A stretch of 64,000 bases of DNA from Scortum barcoo (taxonomy: Eukaryota > Chordata > Actinopteri > Centrarchiformes > Terapontidae), in NCBI GenBank assembly GCA_023238725.1, contig CM041553.1, forward strand, positions 24,691,501 through 24,755,500. Direction: 5' to 3'. A program made the position numbers and the translations under genes. The notes below the pieces were generated by a model that searched no databases, was not told the origin of the DNA, and worked only from the letters and a program-made list of their open reading frames with translations. Of the stretch, positions 60,101 through 64,000 are shown piece after piece (position 1 is the stretch's first letter; every line of letters begins with the position of its first letter).

Positions 60101-63100
60101 ATATGATTGGATGTTTCCAGTCAGATGATGACCAAGCAGCTGACGATTAACCCACCGATGGTGACTGTTCGGCCTAAAAGTAACACGCTCAGTTTGTTTA
60201 AGAGGTGTACATGGTACCTCCCTTTCACCACTGCAGCACCAACTTGACCTCTGGTTCCTCTGGTAGAACAGAGGCTGTGTATTCATATAAAGTATAACAC
60301 CACAAAGGCTAAGATATGTTCGATAGAGCTTTCATCAATGGACATTTTGACTTTTTTAAACAAGGCGTAACTAATAGCTCTGCTTCTTGTATGTTTGCCA
60401 GTGAGCCAGTGAGCCAGCGGGCACTGTACCAGTGGCTTGGCACTGAAATACCAAAATGGAATGCAGCAATTACCAAAGATATTAGTTACACCTGCATCTC
60501 ATGAGCCAAAATGTTTGCTGTGAGAACAGTCTGTTGATGGCACAGGGTCAAAGTAAAATATTTCCCCATTAGTGTTGTTTTGTACTCTCGTTGTGTATGC
60601 TCAATTTAAATAACAGACATGTATAAAGATGAAAAAGATCAAGTCCAATCACCCACAACATGTATCGGCCTTTCTGGTATTAGAAATATGCACATGTACT
60701 TAAAATGTTTGGCATAATGCATTTACTAGCCTTTGGACTTAAACTAACCCTAACCCCATGTCATGTCTACACAGGAGGTGTTGGAGGCAAACACACACAC
60801 ACTCCTCAGATAACAGGTACTTGTCACTGCAGTTCTTTTTTGGAACAGCTTTGCCGGGAAACCAAAATCAGTTTAAAAAATCTGTTGGCTTTTGCCCACA
60901 AACTCCTCGAGCTAAACACAGATGCTGTTTTGAACAGGTATGATCTGATATTTTACTGGGAGAAGGGTCGACCCTCTTGCAGCAACGTCTCCCAAACCCA
61001 CAGGAGAGAACTGAACTCTGACAAGCCGCAGCAGCACGCTCAAATGTCACTTTGCATTTTTATCATAGCGTCAGCGGCATAGCTGGCATCGCTGCCATAC
61101 CTGAGTCAGATGCGAGAACATTCAGGCGTCACCAGAGCAGCCACGTCTGTAAAATCCATCCGCCGAGCCAGACAAGGTCGCTGTCAAGTGATGATGGATT
61201 ACTAATCAGTAGTACTAAGCGACTTTGATTGGTACAATTGTGTCAACAATACCGTAACTACTGTGCCATCCGTTTATGTTCAAAGAATGCAAGTCACTTA
61301 GACTAGTTGGTAACTGGTTGATTAAGTTGTGAGGTTTCTATTTGACTGTATACCACATCTCAGCTCTAAAGTCAGGCAGATGTATAAATGAGTGTCTACA
61401 TGGTTGTGGTATTCTTGAAGTAGACAGTGGATCCCTACTCTGGCCCTGACCCCTGACCTCTGACCTCTGACTTCCACATGGAGGCTGGAGAACCTTTGTA
61501 CTGTATGTGAAGCTACTTCTGGCTCTGACAAAGAGCAACAAGAGAGAGGAGCGAGCAGAGAGAGAGGGAGAAGAGTCAAAATCCTTGGACAAAGAGAGTG
61601 AGGAGGACGGGTGGAGAAGAAGAAAAATACAGCAGGTACAGAAAGACATCACTCAGATTAGCAGCCAATGAAAGACTGAAGAGGGAGGTTTATGGTGGTT
61701 TCAAATGACAGGAGGAGATGGGTTGTCACTCAGTGTTATTAATTTGTACCAGAGGTGATCATGCTGCCTTTATGTGTATTGCGTGTGTGTGTGCAGTTCG
61801 GTGCCAAAATGAATGACAATATAATAAAAGGTTTTTTGGAGGAGGTTTTTTGAAGTAAGCTTTCAATGCAGGTGGAGAGAGTTGTCACGCTTTCAGCCTA
61901 ATTCTTAGTATGTGTTTGATTTTTGTGTGCGTTATTTTGATTGTCATTCATACGGTCCATTGTGTTTAGTGTGACCTATTAATGTTCTGAGTCGAGGTGG
62001 TTTGACTTTGTCTGCTCCACTGCAGGAATGCAGTCGGTTCATTGTCACCTAGAGTGAAAGTCACAAAAAGTGCTAACCACAGCTTCCTCTGCCTTATTTT
62101 AATGATTTCCCATCAAAGTAATTCCACTTTACTGTTTTTGAAACACTCAACGTGGTCCTCGCATGTTTCTCTTCGTCCTAATATAGACTAAATCACAGTT
62201 GTCACTGCCGAGTCTAGACACCAGTTGTCACCACCCGGCTGCAGAGAAGATGACTAAATTGTCGGGGATGTCTCAGATTCTCTGTTTAGTTCACGTCATA
62301 AAAGTTTGCTGCTTCACACTAAACAGCTCTTTGGATTATTGGATGGAGACGTGAAAGTAAAGACCAACATATTGGCTTTGTAGGGCTTTTCTTCCTGTGG
62401 CATCATTTAGACTTTTGGTTCATATATTTCCTTTACATCTTACTGACTTGATCTGAACTGTTGATGGTTTTCAGAAAAAGTTGCAGGGACAGAACAATTT
62501 AATGTCTTTGTGTGTGGAGTTACATTATGTGCACACTTGTCTGCACTAAAGTGTGTACTTTTATGATTGTTTTTGAGAAAAGAGGCATTAGGGAGTCTGT
62601 ATGATGGAGAGATTTGCTAGAGTGCACTGAGGTTAAAGGTCAAGAGTAGTCAAAGCAACTTAGACTGTATCTACACTTGAATAATTTGTTTCAGCGATTG
62701 TTTTCCACTCCTACATAGTCTGGTTTTTATAACCGTAAGACTAAAATAAGTGATTGAAAACATCTACAATGAACACAATAAACAGACATTAAATGTGTTT
62801 GTTCAGGATTAATATATGTTATTATTTCGGTACACATGCTTGTTTGTGCATGTGCAGACACAAGACTGTGCAACACCCGCTCAGCACACACCATATACTT
62901 TATCTGCTTCCACAATAGCTTTTGGGACTGAGAGTTTGGGAAAGATTGAAAGTTGTTAAACTGATTTTACTGGTAAGCTTTTCAGGCATGAGGTAACAGG
63001 ATATTCCACTTTGGGGAGTTTTGGGGGTGTGGGAGCAAGGGGAAGATCTGTACTACTAACTCACGTCCCCTTTTTTTTTCCTCTACGAAAATGAAGTAAT

Positions 63101-64000
63101 CTCCCCGCAGACCAACTTTCTAACACAATTTATGATCCCCACTCTCTTTCTTTGTACCTCCATCCCAGACTCCACCGTCTCTCCATCAGCTCTCCCACAG
63201 TCCCTTCAAATCCTTTCTCACCACTCGTCCTTAAAGGAGTAATCCTGGATATCTTTATTAGTTGATTTTGGATGATAAATGTGATTTAGTTTGGCACAGT
63301 ACATCAGTTTAATGTAATTTTCTACTGATAATTTAACTTTCTGTAATTGGTGCTGCTCAGTCATGGTTGATACTGCTGCTCATGCTAACTCAAGATTTTT
63401 TTTTAATCTAATAAAACTGGAAACAACATCAATCCAATGCATCAAAGCATGTTAAGTACTAAAGACAGACCAGCCATCAAATGTGTAAAACAAAGTAAAA
63501 GATCTAAGCCAACTAAAGTCGAACCATTATCTCACTGGGTGAGAGGTGGGGTAAGCCCTGAATAAGAAAATCATGCAAATTATTCTTTAACATCACCTAG
63601 TGGACACTTTTGTCCAAAGCACCGTGAGTGTGTACAGTCTCAGTTGGACTTACAGCTGCAGAGGTGAGGAGTGATACCTGCACTACTTTTTATTGCTCTT
63701 CTATCACAGCTAGTGCGGTCGTTTTTGTCGTCGGTATTTCCATTTTCCCTCTGTGGCTTCTTTAATCTTCATAATCCTCCCCACTGGCACAGAGTGTGAG
63801 TAAATGAAGGATAGCAAGACTCCCCTCCTGGCAAGATTTAACCATGGCAGCTGTGAGCTGCTTTCCTTTGATGTCTCAGTATTCACCTCTGACAGGAGTG
63901 AAAAGGGAAGACAATACGATGAAATGGCAAAGGACGACATTTAGTGTGGTGCTACCACAGACGTACTATGAATTAATATGTTTTATCATGATCGGGACAC

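Larger units (their letters stand above)
43775..64000 (+). other. long gene-free stretch, possibly the first intron of the unidentified gene
   Basis: No coding exon is supported on either strand. It holds many CA/GT microsatellites, A and T runs, and non-repetitive patches of balanced composition (for example 45310-45560, 57340-57440, 58680-58790) that could be regulatory. A related pair of non-coding segments lies at about 59557-59632 and 61135-61220. The intron reading depends on the first exon call. Confidence 0.4.

Noticed and set aside
60316..60504. 62-codon + strand frame
   Set aside because: No motif, no splice support; considered chance.

Overview
This 64 kb window reads as teleost (ray-finned fish) nuclear DNA, probably from a percomorph-type fish. 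The grounds are AT-rich sequence with many CA/TC/TATA/TCTA microsatellites, small intron-containing genes with canonical GT-AG junctions, L2/Maui-like and other LINE pieces, Tc1-like and piggyBac-like DNA elements, and a chromodomain Ty3/Gypsy element of the kind common in fish. There are no bacterial features. Gene density is low.

Region 1 (about 1.5-6.2 kb, + strand) holds the one apparently intact gene, a family GT31 beta-1,3-galactosyltransferase-like type II Golgi enzyme. Its long exon has no ATG. I place the start in a 44-nt exon at 1564-1607 that is in phase with the exon at 4165-5281 (386 codons). A paralogue in the same orientation lies at 27743-28770. It has a probable non-coding first exon ending at 23099, and a reading-frame break just after the conserved Glu-Asp motif. 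The two copies look like an old local duplication.

Region 2 (about 8.3-22.5 kb), between the two paralogues, is an island of nested repeats: an interrupted L2-like LINE, a Tc1-like element (9674-10464), a dispersed repeat with a second copy at 41.8 kb, and a large composite at 11008-22472. The composite is bounded by inverted CACAG...CTGTG ends with subterminal AGTGTTAA-type repeats, like a CACTA/EnSpm element. It carries a broken multi-exon gene (at least nine exons with good splice sites, teleost multicopy family of unknown function) followed by a truncated C2H2 zinc-finger ORF. A 4.8 kb chromodomain Ty3/Gypsy element (13552-18386, minus strand) sits inside one coding exon of that gene, with a perfect 5-bp target duplication. 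An odd pair of hairpins flanking a copied 35-bp segment lies in one of its introns.

Region 3 (about 22.5-43.3 kb) has the second galactosyltransferase copy, an L2-like 3' end split by a piggyBac-like MITE, a small internally deleted LINE fragment on the minus strand at 33.8-34.0 kb, a curious block of interleaved short duplications at 37.1-37.5 kb, and no other gene I can support.

Region 4 (about 43.4-64 kb) begins with a CpG-rich stretch ending in a strong splice donor at 43774/43775. It is best read as the promoter and 5' non-coding exon of an unidentified + strand gene whose first intron may fill the rest of the window. I found no coding exon, tRNA or rRNA there. All assignments are from reading the sequence. 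No database search was run.
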